46,487 nucleotides of DNA from an uncultured Ruminococcus sp. (GCA_900540005.1 UQEM01000003.1:1-46487); one strand, 5' to 3'; positions 1 to 7,978 are shown, numbered from the stretch's first letter. The notes: a model not told the origin generated them from the sequence alone. Made by a program: numbers and translations.

Positions 1-48
1 TCTACACAAGGCTATTCGTCGGCAGCGTCAGATGTGTATAAGAGACAG
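1..48 (+). other. Illumina Nextera adapter with i5 index (artefact)
   Basis: Bases 1-7 match the end of the Illumina P5 arm, 8-15 (AAGGCTAT) have the form of an 8-base i5 index (I recall this as S520), and 16-48 are the 33-base Nextera Read 1 transposase adapter ending in AGAGACAG. This is untrimmed library sequence at a contig end, not genome. The open reading frame running through it begins with the residues MCIRDR, a known translation of this adapter, so the first gene has no real start here. Confidence 0.97.
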
Positions 49-49
49 A

Positions 50-1612
50 AGTTATATTTTTCAATATATATCTGAAGATGACTATGAGGAATACCTCAAC
101 AAGTGGGGGAACCTCATTAACAAAACAAATGATAAGGTAATGGATTATATAACTGTCTATATTCGTGCAAATATCAGATATTACAGGCAGTCAATAAGTT
201 TGACTAACTTCAAATGTCTATTGGCTAATGAATTAAAAACATATTATGGAACAAATAATATATCAGAAACCTCTATGATGTTTATCAACGATCTTAACAA
301 TAATGTTGATTATTTCAGAATGCTCTATGATATGTCTTTACTTGAAGAATTTACTAATAGCAAAATAATACTTTCAGTTTTTATGATGAACAACATTATG
401 GTTTATCAACATACAAATGCATTGTTTTTCAAGCTTCTACAATTAAGAAAGAATAATAACTTGCCAATTAATCTATTTGAAACAATAGCAGAAAAGTCAT
501 TCAAGTTTATATTTACATTTCAAAGTATATCTTCCCGTGAAAGTAAAAAAACCATTACAACATTTGTTGAGGTACAAAACATACTATACAAACAGATTAA
601 GCATTATAACACTACGGAAGATATTAATTTGAATGAACTTTCAAAAGTGTCTACTATCTATGACAAGAAGATTCGTGAAAATGCTATTACTACATCATTC
701 TTAAGAGATCGAATTTCATCAATTAAATATGGAAAAAAACCATTAGTAAGAATTCTTTTATCATATCTTGAATCATTACTTGAAAATGGTTCTATAGACT
801 ACAGCAAATTATATAGCTTACTTAAACTTACATCAGACGAAGACCTTCATATAGACCATATTATTCCTCAAAATCCACCCAAAACGAGTACAGATTATTG
901 TTTCTACATTAATGACGAACAGGCTATTCTTAAAGAGGGACAGGACTTTAAAAAAGATTGTCCTATTGATGGCAAAGCAAATGTTATGCCCAAAGATATG
1001 TTTTACGATGAGTATCTTAATGTACTTGGCAATCTAAGACTTATATGGGCAAGCGATAATATACGAAAGAGTAACAGTTTAATAGTAATTAGAGAATTTG
1101 GTACAACCTTTAATACCTTTTCTCAAATAACAAGCCGATTAAAAAACATAACTGATCAAATAATTGAAAAAGGTATATTATACAATGTCGATAGTAATGT
1201 AGAATCCAATGATAACAATAATCAAGATAAAGTAACCAAAATATCGTCAAGTGATACAACATTAGAATTTAAGAACTATGATCCTATCTGCTATGAGTTT
1301 TTAGATGAAACATATAACATAGGAAAAACAAATTATAAATCTCTCCTTGACAGTATAGTTAAAGTGCTTTATGAACTTGATGCTAATGTATTTGAAAAAA
1401 CAGCTCAGACTAAACTGTCGCCTATGCAATCTTCAAGAGTATTTGTTTCTACAGAAGAAAAAGATATTAGAGTACCTTTAACCCCAGCTCCTGGCATATT
1501 TGTAGAAAGTAATCTATCTTCTGATTACATTATAAAATTTATTTATATACTTATTGAGCAGTTTGGACTTAGTGAAGGCGATTTGATAATACATCTAAAA
1601 GAGAAAAAGTGA
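50..1612 (+). CDS. GmrSD-like (DUF262/DUF1524) HNH nuclease, 5'-truncated
   Basis: About 520 residues remain; the N-terminus (where DUF262, the NTP-handling half, would lie) is lost at the contig edge. The recognisable part is a DUF1524 HNH-type nuclease core: an HIDHIIP motif near residues 273-279 (counted from the adapter ATG at base 32), then LGNLRLIWASDN with a terminal KSN, about 70 residues later. DUF262/DUF1524 proteins include GmrSD, type IV restriction enzymes that cleave modified phage DNA. A further C-terminal block of about 110 residues, after a low-complexity Asn/Asp/Ser linker, contains SPMQSSRVF and PAPGIF; I do not recognise it. The gene is markedly more AT-rich than the rest of the window, which suggests acquisition. 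Function as a defence nuclease is inferred from family; the truncation here is technical, not necessarily a biological break. Confidence 0.8.
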   Translation, partial: SYIFQYISEDDYEEYLNKWGNLINKTNDKVMDYITVYIRANIRYYRQSISLTNFKCLLANELKTYYGTNNISETSMMFINDLNNNVDYFRMLYDMSLLEEFTNSKIILSVFMMNNIMVYQHTNALFFKLLQLRKNNNLPINLFETIAEKSFKFIFTFQSISSRESKKTITTFVEVQNILYKQIKHYNTTEDINLNELSKVSTIYDKKIRENAITTSFLRDRISSIKYGKKPLVRILLSYLESLLENGSIDYSKLYSLLKLTSDEDLHIDHIIPQNPPKTSTDYCFYINDEQAILKEGQDFKKDCPIDGKANVMPKDMFYDEYLNVLGNLRLIWASDNIRKSNSLIVIREFGTTFNTFSQITSRLKNITDQIIEKGILYNVDSNVESNDNNNQDKVTKISSSDTTLEFKNYDPICYEFLDETYNIGKTNYKSLLDSIVKVLYELDANVFEKTAQTKLSPMQSSRVFVSTEEKDIRVPLTPAPGIFVESNLSSDYIIKFIYILIEQFGLSEGDLIIHLKEKK

Positions 1613-1630
1613 AAGACCTGCAAATAAAAC

Positions 1631-1658
1631 AACGGCTGCACCCGAAGGCACAGCCGTT
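1631..1658 (-). terminator. Rho-independent terminator of the TnpV-like gene
   Basis: Imperfect hairpin with 8 bp outer stem (AACGGCTG/CAGCCGTT), two mismatches and a CGAA-centred loop. On the minus strand it is followed by TTGTTTTATTT, so it fits the end of the leftward gene; it may also limit read-through from the rightward nuclease gene. Confidence 0.65.
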
Positions 1659-1663
1659 GATTC

Positions 1664-2080
1664 TCAAATGTATACCATACACTCAAACACCGATTCTCTT
1701 GCCATACTTATGAAGCAATTTTCAAGACCGAGCATTTTCTCAGCATCGGCAGCGAGGACAGCTTTCTGATAGCAATTGTCGGTCTGCTTCCAAAGCTCCA
1801 CTTGACGTGAAATAGCTTCACTGACTTTCAGTTCCATATCATCGAGGTACTGCATAATCTTCCCCTCGTTGACGAGCCTGCGAAGTCTATCAGGGCAATG
1901 GCTGTCAGAATAATGAAGATGATATCTGATGAAGTCAGTGTGGTAGGTCTTGCTCTCCTCGGTCTGTGTATCGGCGTTGAAGTGAGTGACGGTCACGATG
2001 TTGGTGTCCAGTCTCCACAGCGGAACGTATTTCTTTTTCAGGGAGCTGTATGCGGTCTGTTCACTTGTGTATCTGCTCAT
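1664..2080 (-). CDS. TnpV-like small protein of mobile elements
   Basis: 138 residues, no signal peptide or membrane segment. The second half has the pattern I associate with TnpV (transposon-encoded protein of Bacillota conjugative elements): a GK..QYLDD helix, a long charged helix, and a terminal MARES...CMVYI resembling the NNIRxxAxEIxxxxLIY ending of that family. The N-terminal half (YVPLWRLDTNIVTVTHFN) does not obviously match, so this is a distant or related member. An AGAGGT Shine-Dalgarno precedes the ATG. The gene sits convergent to the truncated nuclease with a terminator between them. TnpV has no proven biochemical role. Family assignment comes from remembered pattern only and is uncertain; that it is a real gene is more likely. 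Confidence 0.5.
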   Translation of the reverse strand: MSRYTSEQTAYSSLKKKYVPLWRLDTNIVTVTHFNADTQTEESKTYHTDFIRYHLHYSDSHCPDRLRRLVNEGKIMQYLDDMELKVSEAISRQVELWKQTDNCYQKAVLAADAEKMLGLENCFISMARESVFECMVYI

Positions 2081-2106
2081 GATTATTACCTCTGTTATGA
2101 TTTTTC

Positions 2107-2204
2107 ACGGTAATCAAAAATGGTTACCGTAGTGCGTATCCGATTTACGGATAACAAATCTGTGATCCGTGATGCGGAATTGTACTTTTGGACATTTTTG
2201 TCCA
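2107..2204. repeat. Cluster of short inverted repeats
   Basis: Upstream of the TnpV-like gene lie several small hairpins: 2107-2130 (ACGGTAATC against GGTTACCGT, one mismatch), 2137-2153 (TATCCG/CGGATA, 5-base loop), a weak one at 2166-2178 (TCCG/CGGA), and 2189-2204 (TGGACA/TGTCCA, 4-base loop). None is followed by a T-run. They could be an element end, a protein-binding region or a structured leader of the leftward gene. Confidence 0.5.
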
Positions 2205-2472
2205 TTAGCAATATGACTGTGTATCGAAAGGATGATTTTACTTTTTGTATTATCTTACCTTCGGCTTATCTTTAGTCTGAAATGAAAAAATCCGATCAAC
2301 AATAGATTTGAAAAGATACGCTGTGATGTGATTCTTGTTCTTTATTTGTTCTTTATCATCACAAAAAGCTGGCATAAAACAGAGTAAGCGAGCTTTTCTA
2401 ACTTGCTCTGAAATGCCGTATTTTCCGCATTTTTTCAAATTTACTGAAAATCAGATAAATCGGTGGAGGATT
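2205..2472. other. Intergenic stretch, no gene supported
   Basis: No convincing gene. A 62-codon leftward frame (2250-2438) starts with TTG and has no Shine-Dalgarno site, so it is not called. The stretch lies between the hairpin cluster and the tRNA-like fragment, and is probably part of the integrated element. Confidence 0.5.
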
Positions 2473-2495
2473 TTCAATTCCCGTACGGGTCACCA
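2473..2495 (+). other. 3' tRNA fragment, probable attachment-site remnant
   Basis: The 23 bases read as the 3' end of a tRNA: T-loop TTCAATT, 3' T-stem strand CCCGT, acceptor strand ACGGGTC, discriminator A and encoded CCA. The expected 5' T-stem (ACGGG) is not upstream, and no D-arm, anticodon arm or 5' acceptor strand (GACCCGT) is found, so it is not an intact tRNA. A terminator follows directly, as expected for the end of a tRNA transcription unit. The simplest reading is the distal attachment site left when an element integrated into a tRNA 3' end, with the intact tRNA outside the window to the left. Confidence 0.6.
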
Positions 2496-2504
2496 TTCAA
2501 CGTT

Positions 2505-2546
2505 CTCGGAAACAGCGTAATATCGCCGTTTCCGAGTTTTTTATTT
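2505..2546 (+). terminator. Rho-independent terminator after the tRNA fragment
   Basis: A perfect 9 bp stem, CTCGGAAAC (2505-2513) with GTTTCCGAG (2528-2536), is followed by TTTTTTATTT. No gene on the plus strand ends here; it most likely once terminated the tRNA whose 3' end lies just before it. Confidence 0.85.
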
Positions 2547-2561
2547 ATACGAAAAAACTTT

Positions 2562-2596
2562 AAGGCAGCACCGCGCAGATAACGCGGTGCTGCCTT
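2562..2596 (-). terminator. Terminator of the dockerin/LRR operon
   Basis: A perfect 14 bp stem (2562-2575 with 2583-2596) around a 7-base loop. On the minus strand it is followed by AAAGTTTTTTC, placing it at the end of the leftward dockerin gene that stops at 2683. Confidence 0.85.
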
Positions 2597-2682
2597 AATA
2601 TAGAAAACCCATACCCTATATTAATAACAGATGTAAAGAAAATTTGCCGTATCCCGTACACGATGCGGGGTTTATTATTGGA

Positions 2683-4065
2683 TCATTCGCCGAACTTATC
2701 TATAAGTTTCGCCACATACTTCTGTATCTCGAGAGCGTCCATCACGGTAACACCGGCATTGCCGTCAACATCGGCGTTTATAAGACCCTGTTCAGAGAGC
2801 TGATACTTATCGGGATTAGATTTAGCCTGCATTATCGCTACCGCATCTGCGATATTTACGATGCTGTCGCAGTTTGCGTCGCCTAAAAGTGTTTCTTCAT
2901 CGAGATAAGCTATCTTAGCGTTATAACTCTCAAGGTACTTTTTGAGAGCAGTATTCGACTTGCTTATGTGAACAGTGATATTCTTTTCCACAACAGTACT
3001 TATATCAGGAATTTCACTAACAGCCTTAGGACAATAGAGATCCTCAATTGCAGGACAAGTCTCATAATCTATAGCTGTGGAACAACTTAAAAGAGAACTA
3101 TTGTATATACCGGGTCTAGTAACGCACGGAACACTTTTCAGCTTTTCACATCCCGAAATTTCTAAACTTTCCGCACCAACGCTCATTTCTATTTTTTCGA
3201 GCTCAGGCATATTCTTAATGATGATCTTTAAATTCGTAGGTCCTAAATCATTAATAAAATTAAGTTCAGAAGCATTAGAATTTGCTATTTGCACAGTTGG
3301 AGTTAGAATGTTTTTTGATATCAAAGGCAACTTTATTCTTGTAAGATTATCACACCCAAGAATTATAATATCGCTTATCTCTGTATATTGTGGTATTATT
3401 ACCTCTTTTAATGCTGGACAATTTTCTAATCTAAGCCCATTCATAAGAATACAGCTTTCAGGTATTATAACACTTTCAAGATTTGGACAATCAACAAATC
3501 TAAGCCCAAATATATAATTATTATAGCTAAGCGATGTGTCTGACAGATCTGCTATTTCCAGACTCTTAAGAGAGGTACACCCACGGAGTACATTAGCGCC
3601 TTGTACAAACACGGGATTTAAAAAGCCCTCAAGCGATTTACAGTTGCTAAATGCATAATCAGCGACCCACTGCAAGTCTGCACGATTTTTCACAGTTTTT
3701 AAAGAGGTACAGCCCGAAAATGCATATTCATTTACTTTCAACACAGATTCAGGAATCGTAACCGCTGTAATTCCCGTACAGTCCTTAAAAGCTTCTTCAG
3801 CAATAATATTAACAGTAACTCCGTTTATATTATCGGGAATCGTAATTTCTCCCCTTGCATCTTTACTGCATTGTATTACTTTTGCATAGTCTCTATCAAT
3901 ACCATACGTCAGGGCTCCTTCCGTATATACCTCTTTATACAGTTCCTCAAAATTTGTATCTTCTGCACTGGCAGTAAGCGGAGTAGTATTAACGATACGC
4001 ATTGGCTCAGGGCAAACGCCGCCTACTAAGCAAAGTGCAAATATCAAAGCAATGGTCTTTTTCAT
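2683..4065 (-). CDS. Secreted BspA-type leucine-rich-repeat protein with C-terminal dockerin
   Basis: 460 residues from the ATG at 4065, chosen because AAAGGAGG sits just upstream; a longer in-frame start adds only ten unlikely residues. The N-terminus MKKTIALIFALCLVGG is a signal peptide. Residues about 60-380 form LRR_5/BspA-type repeats (for example EEAFKDCTGITAVTIPESV, then EYAFSGCTSLK, YAFSNCKSLE), a surface-recognition fold without enzymatic residues. The last 70 residues are a type I dockerin with two calcium-loop segments, GDANCDSIVNIADAVAIMQ and ADVDGNAGVTVMDALEIQKYV. The dockerin predicts docking to a scaffoldin cohesin, so this is probably a non-catalytic adhesin or binding component of a cellulosome. 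It lies 57 bp downstream of another dockerin gene and probably shares its promoter. Confidence 0.88.
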   Translation of the reverse strand: MKKTIALIFALCLVGGVCPEPMRIVNTTPLTASAEDTNFEELYKEVYTEGALTYGIDRDYAKVIQCSKDARGEITIPDNINGVTVNIIAEEAFKDCTGITAVTIPESVLKVNEYAFSGCTSLKTVKNRADLQWVADYAFSNCKSLEGFLNPVFVQGANVLRGCTSLKSLEIADLSDTSLSYNNYIFGLRFVDCPNLESVIIPESCILMNGLRLENCPALKEVIIPQYTEISDIIILGCDNLTRIKLPLISKNILTPTVQIANSNASELNFINDLGPTNLKIIIKNMPELEKIEMSVGAESLEISGCEKLKSVPCVTRPGIYNSSLLSCSTAIDYETCPAIEDLYCPKAVSEIPDISTVVEKNITVHISKSNTALKKYLESYNAKIAYLDEETLLGDANCDSIVNIADAVAIMQAKSNPDKYQLSEQGLINADVDGNAGVTVMDALEIQKYVAKLIDKFGE

Positions 4066-4122
4066 AGTAATACCTCCTTTATGCAATGCCGACAACGTAA
4101 GTTATTACAGTATAGTCCACCA

Positions 4123-4968
4123 TTACTTATTATTTTTCTGGTAATACTGTAATATGCCTACTGCATCGGATATATCGACATCTCCGTCACGATTGAAATC
4201 AGCAGCAAGCAAAAAGACTGCTTTGTCATAGGCACTCTCCTCCTCAGTTCTTCCTACAGCGCCTTTACACAAATTAGCAACATACTTCTGAACTGCAGCA
4301 ACATCATCATTGTCAACATCACCGTCGCGGTCAACGTCGCCTAATGCATATACGCTTTTCTTTAGTGTTATGTTACTATCATTAGTACGAAGCTCTGATG
4401 ACGGTGCATTTGAACTCCAACTTGTCATTTTATGCACAGCCAATTCATTAAGCACTCCATTATTATTTTCTACTCCCTCAAGATGGTAAGTAAACAGCGG
4501 TGAATAACCTGTTGGTTTAGCCCAAATATTGAGTCTCACAAAAATATTTTTAATTGAAGATGTAGCCGTTGAACTTGAGATTGTCCCTATTGCTGCTAAT
4601 CCCTCATAGCCAGGGCAAACTGTGTAATATTTTGAAGCAATGGGGTTATCTGTTAGTATATTTGTATTTACACACAAATATACTCCTAAAGAACTCGGTA
4701 AAGATACATTTTTCTCAGGAAGAGCAACCAAGTAGTGCTCTGTGGGAGCAATCTGCGATGAATCATAGCTGTCATACTCCGGATAATAGAACGGCTCACT
4801 GCTCTTGGCAATAGCCGCCATATTCTCCATAACAGCCTGTTCAGCAATTTTTGTCAGCTCAGCGTCGCTTGCCTCGTTCGCCGCATTTGCAGTAACAGAC
4901 AGTCCGCTTACTGCCGCTGTGGATATTGCCATGACCGTAGCAATGATCCTTTTGAATGATTTTTTCAT
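4123..4968 (-). CDS. Secreted dockerin protein of unknown function
   Basis: 281 residues. A signal peptide (MKKSFKRIIATVMAIST...VTANA, cleavage near residue 29) is followed by a 170-residue domain I do not recognise (landmarks YYPEYDSYDSS, YTVCPGYEGLAAIG, VRLNIWAKPTGYSPLFTYHLEG). The C-terminus is a type I dockerin: GDVDRDGDVDNDDVAAVQKYV, then a longer than usual spacer of about 27 residues, then ADFNRDGDVDISDAVGILQYY. The start is supported by AAGGAGGTATTACTATG, the same initiation region as the downstream LRR-dockerin gene. A good promoter lies at 5020-5048. Likely first gene of a two-gene dockerin operon; the catalytic or binding role of the N-terminal domain is unknown. Confidence 0.85.
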   Translation of the reverse strand: MKKSFKRIIATVMAISTAAVSGLSVTANAANEASDAELTKIAEQAVMENMAAIAKSSEPFYYPEYDSYDSSQIAPTEHYLVALPEKNVSLPSSLGVYLCVNTNILTDNPIASKYYTVCPGYEGLAAIGTISSSTATSSIKNIFVRLNIWAKPTGYSPLFTYHLEGVENNNGVLNELAVHKMTSWSSNAPSSELRTNDSNITLKKSVYALGDVDRDGDVDNDDVAAVQKYVANLCKGAVGRTEEESAYDKAVFLLAADFNRDGDVDISDAVGILQYYQKNNK

Positions 4969-5019
4969 AGTAATACCTCCTTATTTTTTGGTGAATAACT
5001 TATCACCTTTCTAAGTTTT

Positions 5020-5048
5020 AGTATAGCGATCCGCACTTTAAAAGTCAA
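5020..5048 (-). promoter_or_regulatory. Promoter of the dockerin operon
   Basis: Minus-strand TTGACT and TATACT separated by 17 bases, about 50 bp upstream of the ATG at 4968. It is divergent from the proS promoter. Confidence 0.65.
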
Positions 5049-5147
5049 TAGCTTTGTCACAAAACGCAGGTTTTTGTCCTGAAATGCATACTTTATGATA
5101 ACTGATTTACTTAAAGCGTGCGATTTCCCCTATTTTGCGTGTGCTGC

Positions 5148-5176
5148 TTGACTTTAGTATATCTTTATGGTAAAAT
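5148..5176 (+). promoter_or_regulatory. proS promoter
   Basis: TTGACT, 17-base spacer, TAAAAT, about 40 bp before the proS start. No T-box leader (no GGGTGG-type antiterminator or specifier stem) is visible in the short leader. Confidence 0.7.
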
Positions 5177-5215
5177 AAGCATATATATGCAATTTATACA
5201 GAAAGAGGTTTAACA

Positions 5216-6670
5216 ATGGCTAAGGATAAAAAGCTGGTTTCAGAAATAACCTCGATGGACGAGGATTTTGCCCAGTGGTATACTGATATATGCAAAAAGG
5301 CCGAGCTCATCGAATATACAAGCGTAAAGGGCTGCATGGTGATCCGTCCTTACGGCTACGCTATATGGGAGAATATTCAGAGAATTCTCGACAATATGTT
5401 CAAGGAAACAGGTCACGAGAATGTATGTATGCCTATGTTCATTCCCGAGAGCCTGCTCCAGAAGGAAAAAGACCACGTTGAGGGTTTTGCTCCCGAGGTC
5501 GCATGGGTAACTTACGGCGGCAACGAAAAGCTTGAGGACAGACTTTGCGTTCGTCCTACTTCAGAGACGCTTTTCTGCGAGCATTACTCCAACATCATTC
5601 ACTCATACCGCGATCTCCCCAAGCTCTATAATCAGTGGGTAAGCGTTGTGCGCTGGGAAAAGACCACTCGTCCTTTCCTCCGCTCAAGAGAGTTCCTCTG
5701 GCAGGAAGGTCACACTATCCACGCAACTGCTCAGGAGGCAATTGAGGAGACCGAGCGTATGCTCAATGTCTACGCCGACTTCTGCGAGAAGTCCCTCGCT
5801 ATGCCCGTTGTAAAGGGCAAAAAGACCGAGAGCGACAAGTTCGCCGGAGCTGAATCCACATACGCTATCGAGGCTCTCATGCACGACGGCAAGGCACTTC
5901 AGGCAGGAACATCGCACTACTTCGGTGACGGTTTCGCAAAGGCTTTCGACATTCAGTACACAGATAAGGAAAACAAGCGCGTTTACCCCCACCAGACAAG
6001 CTGGGGCGTTACGACCCGTCTCATCGGCGCAGTTATCATGACTCACGGCGACAACAGCGGACTCGTTCTTCCGCCTGCTGTAGCTCCCATACAGGTCGTT
6101 ATCGTTCCCATTGCTCAGCACAAGGAGGGCGTTCTCGACAAGGCTAACGAGATCCTTGAAAAGCTCAAGGCAAGCGGCATAAGAGTCAAGCTTGACGACA
6201 GCGAAAACTCGCCCGGCTGGAAGTTCTCCGAGTACGAGATGAAGGGCGTTCCGGTTCGTATCGAGATCGGCCCGCGCGATATCGAGGAGGGTCACTGCAT
6301 TGCTGCGGTAAGATACAGCGGTGAAAAGCAGACTGTTTCTCTCGAAAACGACTTTGACACACTCGTGCAGAAACTCCACGCGCTCCTTGACAAGGATATT
6401 CCCGAGGGAATGTTCGCCAAGGCTGCTGAGAACCGTGCAAACAGGACCTATGCCTGCACAACACTCGATGAGATCAACAAGGCTCTGGAAAAGGGTGACG
6501 GTTTCATCAAGGCAATGTGGTGCGGCGAGGAAGCCTGCGAGGACGAGGTAAAGGCTAAGACAGGTGTCGGCTCAAGATGTATCCCCTTTGAGCAGGAGCA
6601 CCTCTCAGATGTGTGTGTTTGCTGCGGAAAGCCTGCAAAGCACATGGTCTACTGGGGCAAGGCATATTGA
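5216..6670 (+). CDS. proS: Prolyl-tRNA synthetase, short class without editing insert (ProS type 3)
   Basis: 484 residues, charges tRNA-Pro with proline in the cytosol. The length and C-terminus identify the eukaryote/archaea-like type 3 enzyme: class II motif 2 [19 protein letters not shown] around residues 155-175, a [17 protein letters not shown] segment, motif 3 near [18 protein letters not shown], an anticodon-binding domain from about 285, and a Cys-containing zinc-binding-like C-terminal domain ([18 protein letters not shown]) ending in the typical YWGKAY. The usual INS editing domain of bacterial ProS is absent, as expected for this class. Start supported by AGAGG upstream. It has its own promoter and terminator. 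Confidence 0.97.
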   Translation: MAKDKKLVSEITSMDEDFAQWYTDICKKAELIEYTSVKGCMVIRPYGYAIWENIQRILDNMFKETGHENVCMPMFIPESLLQKEKDHVEGFAPEVAWVTYGGNEKLEDRLCVRPTSETLFCEHYSNIIHSYRDLPKLYNQWVSVVRWEKTTRPFLRSREFLWQEGHTIHATAQEAIEETERMLNVYADFCEKSLAMPVVKGKKTESDKFAGAESTYAIEALMHDGKALQAGTSHYFGDGFAKAFDIQYTDKENKRVYPHQTSWGVTTRLIGAVIMTHGDNSGLVLPPAVAPIQVVIVPIAQHKEGVLDKANEILEKLKASGIRVKLDDSENSPGWKFSEYEMKGVPVRIEIGPRDIEEGHCIAAVRYSGEKQTVSLENDFDTLVQKLHALLDKDIPEGMFAKAAENRANRTYACTTLDEINKALEKGDGFIKAMWCGEEACEDEVKAKTGVGSRCIPFEQEHLSDVCVCCGKPAKHMVYWGKAY

Positions 6671-6694
6671 TCCGCTGTCTGCAATATCAACGAT

Positions 6695-6727
6695 AAAGGG
6701 CTGTTCCCGTATGGGCAGCCCTTTTGC
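6695..6727 (+). terminator. proS terminator
   Basis: Stem AAGGGCTG/CAGCCCTT with an inner CCC/GGG extension and a GTAT loop, followed by TTTTG, 25 bp after the proS stop. Confidence 0.8.
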
Positions 6728-6844
6728 TGTTGCCCCTGCAATATTCCGCCTGCATAAACTAAAGATACGCTGAATATACTGTTGTATAGGCATTTCAGGT
6801 ACGGCTATGCCGTATGACATTGGAAAAAGCGGAGGTACATTATC

Positions 6845-7123
6845 ATGCAGGATAAAACAGCAAAACAGAATCACAATCTCATTCTTGAAAATCGAAAAAG
6901 TCTCAGTATTTCGGGAGTTACGGACGTTGACAGCTTTGACGAGCGCGCTGTCTGTCTCTACACTCAGCTCGGAGAGCTGACGATACAGGGGCGTGAGCTT
7001 CACATTGACGCCATGAGTGTCGAGAGCGGCGATATGACAATTACCGGCGACATCTGGGCGATCGTCTATGGCGACAAGGACAGAAAAGGCCCGATCTCCG
7101 CGCTCGGGAGGCTTTTCAGATGA
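6845..7123 (+). CDS. yabP: Sporulation protein YabP
   Basis: 92 residues, matching YabP of Bacillota in size and content: HNLILENRKSLSISGVTDVDSFDE near the N-terminus, then LGELTIQGRELHI and a GDIWAIVYGD segment. YabP is a cytoplasmic protein needed with YabQ for spore cortex formation in Bacillus. GGAGG precedes the ATG at a slightly long spacing. It is the first gene of a cluster yabP-yabQ-divIC-S1 gene that keeps the order seen in Bacillus and Clostridia; its stop overlaps the yabQ start (ATGA). A small TACGGC/GCCGTA hairpin lies at 6800-6814 upstream. I could not assign a sigma-E or other sporulation promoter with confidence. Confidence 0.93.
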   Translation: MQDKTAKQNHNLILENRKSLSISGVTDVDSFDERAVCLYTQLGELTIQGRELHIDAMSVESGDMTITGDIWAIVYGDKDRKGPISALGRLFR

Positions 7124-7683
7124 ATGTCCCCGAGACCTTCTTTACGGTTCACGAGGAGCTTATCCTGTTCGGACTTTCATGCCTTTTCGGAGCGGCACTC
7201 GGAGTCTGCTATGATGTTTTCCGCGCATTAAGGCTGATAGTTCCCCACAACTTTGTCCTTGTAATGGCTGAGGATATCGTTTTCTTCATCGGCTACTGCA
7301 TTTTCCTCTCGGCTTTTACCGCCGCAGCCGCACGCGGAGAGCTAAGGGTCTACTTCATTATCGGCAATCTTCTCGGATTCGCGATATACATTATCACCGT
7401 CGGGAGCGTTGTTATCCGCACCCTGCGAAAGCTGCTCAGGCTTATCGGAAAAATGCTCTCGTTCGTCTTTTATCCTGTCAATAAAATATTTGCATTTTTA
7501 TGTAAAAAAGCCGCGGATAAATTTGTGGGAAGTTCCAAAGTTTTGGCAAAGTCGGTAAAAATTGCAAAAATTCCCTTGCTAAACAAGCCGCATTTGTTGT
7601 ATAATAAAATAGAAAATAAAAAGAGAAAGAGCGTGGAGAAACTTGGCAAAAAAGAAGAAAAAGCCGGAAAAAGGATTGTTTAG
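7120..7683 (+). CDS. yabQ: Spore cortex biosynthesis protein YabQ
   Basis: 187 residues with membrane segments near 13-33 (LILFGLSCLFGAALGVCYDVF), 45-68 and 77-98, followed by a long basic C-terminal tail rich in Lys. The GxxLGxxYDxxRxLR motif after the first segment is typical of YabQ, a forespore membrane protein needed for cortex synthesis in Bacillus subtilis. It overlaps yabP by 4 bp and runs about 40 bp into the next gene, so the three are translationally linked. Presence of yabP and yabQ suggests the organism, or its recent ancestor, could form spores even though cellulolytic ruminococci are usually described as non-sporing. Confidence 0.92.
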   Translation: MNVPETFFTVHEELILFGLSCLFGAALGVCYDVFRALRLIVPHNFVLVMAEDIVFFIGYCIFLSAFTAAAARGELRVYFIIGNLLGFAIYIITVGSVVIRTLRKLLRLIGKMLSFVFYPVNKIFAFLCKKAADKFVGSSKVLAKSVKIAKIPLLNKPHLLYNKIENKKRKSVEKLGKKEEKAGKRIV

Positions 7684-7945
7684 CCGCAGTCTTGTGCGAA
7701 TCACTTCTGTCGCCGTTCTTGTCGGCTGCGTAGTTCTCATCGCTTTTACTGAAAGAGACTGCGCTCAGAAAAAAGAAGAAATGGTCAAGACACAGTCCGA
7801 GATCGATGAGATCGTAATGGAAAACTCCGATCTTGAGCGGATCCTCGAAAGTGACGATATGTCTGCATACCTGGAAGAGGTGGCCTTTGAAAGAGGCTAT
7901 GCTTATCCCGATGAACGTAGATTTTATGACACAACAAGGGACTAA
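7643..7945 (+). CDS. divIC: Septum formation initiator, DivIC/FtsL type
   Basis: 100 residues beginning at a TTG codon with GTGGAG seven bases upstream; it starts inside yabQ in another frame. A basic N-terminus (KKKKKPEKG) precedes one membrane segment (residues about 19-36, ITSVAVLVGCVVLIAF), then a periplasm-side coiled coil (QKKEEMVKTQSEIDEIVMENSDLERIL) and the ARERGY-like VAFERGYAYPDERRFYD ending typical of DivIC. DivIC works with FtsL and DivIB in the division septum complex. The position between yabQ and an S1 gene matches the Bacillus yabP-yabQ-divIC-yabR order. Confidence 0.9.
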   Translation: MAKKKKKPEKGLFSRSLVRITSVAVLVGCVVLIAFTERDCAQKKEEMVKTQSEIDEIVMENSDLERILESDDMSAYLEEVAFERGYAYPDERRFYDTTRD

Positions 7946-7978
7946 CCCCCTATTTTTAATAAGGAGCTATTTAAAGAT

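Noticed and set aside
32..49. ATG at base 32 as the start of the first gene
   Set aside because: It lies inside the Nextera adapter; the codons MCIRDR are adapter translation.
1898..2113. 71-codon plus-strand frame over the TnpV-like gene
   Set aside because: Opposite-strand shadow with no ribosome site and no recognisable content.
2250..2438. 62-codon minus-strand frame near the tRNA fragment
   Set aside because: TTG start with no Shine-Dalgarno, no promoter and no domain. It may be recurring non-coding sequence, but I cannot support a gene.
2461..2495. Complete tRNA gene
   Set aside because: Only the 3' end is present; the 5' T-stem strand, D arm, anticodon arm and 5' acceptor strand are missing.
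5049..5147. T-box or other amino-acid riboswitch ahead of proS
   Set aside because: The leader after the promoter is only about 35 nt and lacks T-box conserved elements.
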